A DNA stretch of 64,000 nucleotides from Pseudomonas nicosulfuronedens (GTDB lineage Bacteria > Pseudomonadota > Gammaproteobacteria > Pseudomonadales > Pseudomonadaceae): assembly GCF_005877905.1 (NCBI RefSeq), contig NZ_SWDV01000028.1:1-64000 (forward strand). The letters are read 5' to 3'. Numbering within the stretch: the stretch's first letter is position 1; each line of letters starts with the position of its first letter. Of this stretch, positions 62,921-64,000 are shown piece by piece. Below the pieces are notes generated by a model. The model was not told the origin of the DNA and did no database searches. It saw only the letters and a list, made by a program, of their open reading frames with translations. The position numbers and the translations under genes are program-made.

Positions 62921-63583
62921 TCAGGTCGTCCGCTGTAACGGCTCGACGCCCAACGCCTCGGCCATACGCACCAGATCGGCGACGGAGCGCGCGGCCAGCT
63001 TCTTCATCACCTGGCCGCGGTGAACCTTCACGGTCACTTCGCTGAGATTGAGCTCGGCGGCGATCTGCTTGTTCATCAATCCCGCCACGACGAAGCGCAG
63101 CACTTCACGCTCGCGCAGAGTCAGTGCCTCGAACGCCTGGCGCAACGCCGCAACGGACTGTTCGGCCTGCAAGCGCTCGCCGTCTCGGACCAAGGCGCTG
63201 GCTACCGCGTCCAGCATGTCCTGGTCGCGGAAGGGCTTGGCCAGGAAGTCCACCGCACCGGCCTTCATGGCCTTGACCGTCATGGCGATATCGCCGTGGC
63301 CGGTCATGAACACGATGGGCATGCGCACCCCGCTCTTCTCCATCTGCTCCTGGAAGGCCAGGCCGCTCTCGCCGCGCAGGCGCACGTCGAGAACCAGGCA
63401 ACTGGGCACTTCATGCCGGACAAAAGACAGAAAGGCCTGGGTGGAATCGAAGGTCTGCACCTGCAGGCCGATGGAGCGCAGCAAGCCATCGAGGGCGAGG
63501 CGCATGGACTCGTCGTCATCGACCACATAGACCACCGGCTCCTTCGGGCCTTGCGGCGGATTGAAATGCGACGACGAGCTCAT
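62921..63583 (-). CDS. FixJ/NarL-type two-component response regulator
   Basis: A 220-residue response regulator from the ATG at 63583, preceded by a perfect AAAGGAGG. The receiver domain has the acidic pocket VVDDDES, phospho-acceptor Asp66 in CLVLDVRL, switch Thr in FMTGHGD and Lys in LAKPF. The C-terminal LuxR-type HTH is LTLREREVLRFVVAGLMNKQIAAELNLSEVTVKVHRGQVMKKL. The receiver style (MTGHGDIAMTVKAMKAGAVDFLAKPF) is that of FixJ. It lies immediately upstream of the giant sensor kinase in the same orientation and is predicted to receive phosphate from His1615. The target genes are unknown. Confidence 0.93.
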   Translation of the reverse strand: MSSSSHFNPPQGPKEPVVYVVDDDESMRLALDGLLRSIGLQVQTFDSTQAFLSFVRHEVPSCLVLDVRLRGESGLAFQEQMEKSGVRMPIVFMTGHGDIAMTVKAMKAGAVDFLAKPFRDQDMLDAVASALVRDGERLQAEQSVAALRQAFEALTLREREVLRFVVAGLMNKQIAAELNLSEVTVKVHRGQVMKKLAARSVADLVRMAEALGVEPLQRTT

Positions 63584-63865
63584 CTTGCCTCCTTTCGGGA
63601 CCGCGACACTCGCGGTGTGCAGGTCAAAAAATCTAGTCCATGATGGGGCTCGCGGCAAAATGCCAGCCCAATGGTCATGGGGGCCGGGGCGATGCCTGCG
63701 GATTCGTCCATGGCGCGCACCACACCGCTGCTGCGAGCAAGGCTAGCCTGGCGAAGCGAAGCGCCGCCAGGCCAGAAAACCCTGAATATCGGCCACACCT
63801 GTGGCCCTTGAAGCGCCCGGCCACTGTCTTTCTTCCACCCGGCCACCCGAACAGGCAGAACCCCG

Positions 63866-64000
63866 ATGGCAAGCGCCTTTACTCCTCCTATCCCGCTCCC
63901 GGCGACGATGCCGATCACCGTCGCCTTCGTCGCCTACCCGCGGATGGGCCTGCTCGACCTGAGCGGTGCCCAGACTGTGTTCTGGGCCGCCAGCAAGGCC
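63866..64000 (+). CDS. GlxA/DJ-1 family protein, N-terminal fragment
   Basis: The window ends 45 codons into this gene. The visible part (ITVAFVAYPRMGLLDLSGAQTVFWAASKA in overlapping view) is the first strand-helix of the DJ-1/PfpI domain of GlxA-like proteins, which may be AraC-type regulators or isonitrile-hydratase-like enzymes. A second ATG at 63908 is an alternative start. It diverges from the FixJ-type regulator with a 282-bp gap. Whether an AraC domain follows cannot be seen. Confidence 0.7.
   Translation, partial: MASAFTPPIPLPATMPITVAFVAYPRMGLLDLSGAQTVFWAASKA

Overview
The window is a high-GC gamma-proteobacterial chromosome segment, almost certainly from a Pseudomonas of the broad P. 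aeruginosa/nitroreducens/citronellolis type. This is inferred from the arylsulfatase (close to P. aeruginosa AtsA), repeated FecI/FecR/TonB-receptor cassettes, FAD-dependent polyamine-type oxidoreductases and OruR-like AraC regulators. It is gene-dense. I saw no rRNA, tRNA, insertion sequence, prophage or CRISPR array.

Layout. (1) 0.2-16.4 kb: an iron-uptake regulatory block. An AraC-type regulator faces a 932-residue winged-helix/ATPase regulator, followed by three consecutive sigma factor/FecR anti-sigma/TonB-dependent receptor cassettes. The sigma genes carry Fur-box-like sequences. The three receptor genes carry similarly spaced FecI-type promoters, and each receptor gene is followed by a strong hairpin. 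(2) 16.5-18.2 kb: an acetoacetate-decarboxylase-like gene and a DJ-1/PfpI gene behind a MerR-type long-spacer promoter. (3) 18.2-28.0 kb: a sulfur block. It holds a BigR/SqrR-like persulfide-sensing ArsR repressor with a PmpA/PmpB-type YeeE transporter pair, a FadL-like porin, arylsulfatase, an AraC regulator, a TonB receptor without STN domain and a flavin monooxygenase of the NtaA/SnaA/DszA type. (4) 28.0-32.9 kb: a universal stress protein, an OruR-like regulator, and a three-gene exported redox set (cytochrome c lipoprotein, FAD lactone-oxidase-like protein, DSD1-type PLP enzyme). (5) 33.2-38.4 kb: a soluble NAD-linked molybdenum formate dehydrogenase, fdsGBAD. (6) 38.4-40.3 kb: a stand-alone PBP2. 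(7) 40.5-46.7 kb: a five-gene amine/amino-acid catabolic operon with a divergent LysR regulator. (8) 46.8-50.7 kb: a fourth sigma/FecR/receptor cassette with different-looking control signals. (9) 50.7-54.3 kb: a DUF2817 peptidase-like protein, a LysR regulator and an APC amine/amino-acid permease. (10) 55.1-57.3 kb: a Tat-exported alpha/beta hydrolase and a MerR-SDR pair. (11) 57.4-63.6 kb: an 1831-residue kinase/ATPase/GAF/PAS/histidine kinase with a FixJ-type response regulator. (12) The window ends inside a GlxA/DJ-1 family gene.

How the parts work together. Most of the window concerns scavenging: ferric siderophores (four FecI systems), organosulfur compounds and sulfide/persulfide balance, amines, and formate as reductant, each with its own local regulator. 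Points that look least described are: phased TTAA repeats next to the large winged-helix/ATPase; the cytochrome/lactone oxidase/DSD1 exported set; the BigR-like site shared with a FadL-type porin; and the loss of catalytic residues in the kinase domain of the giant sensor.
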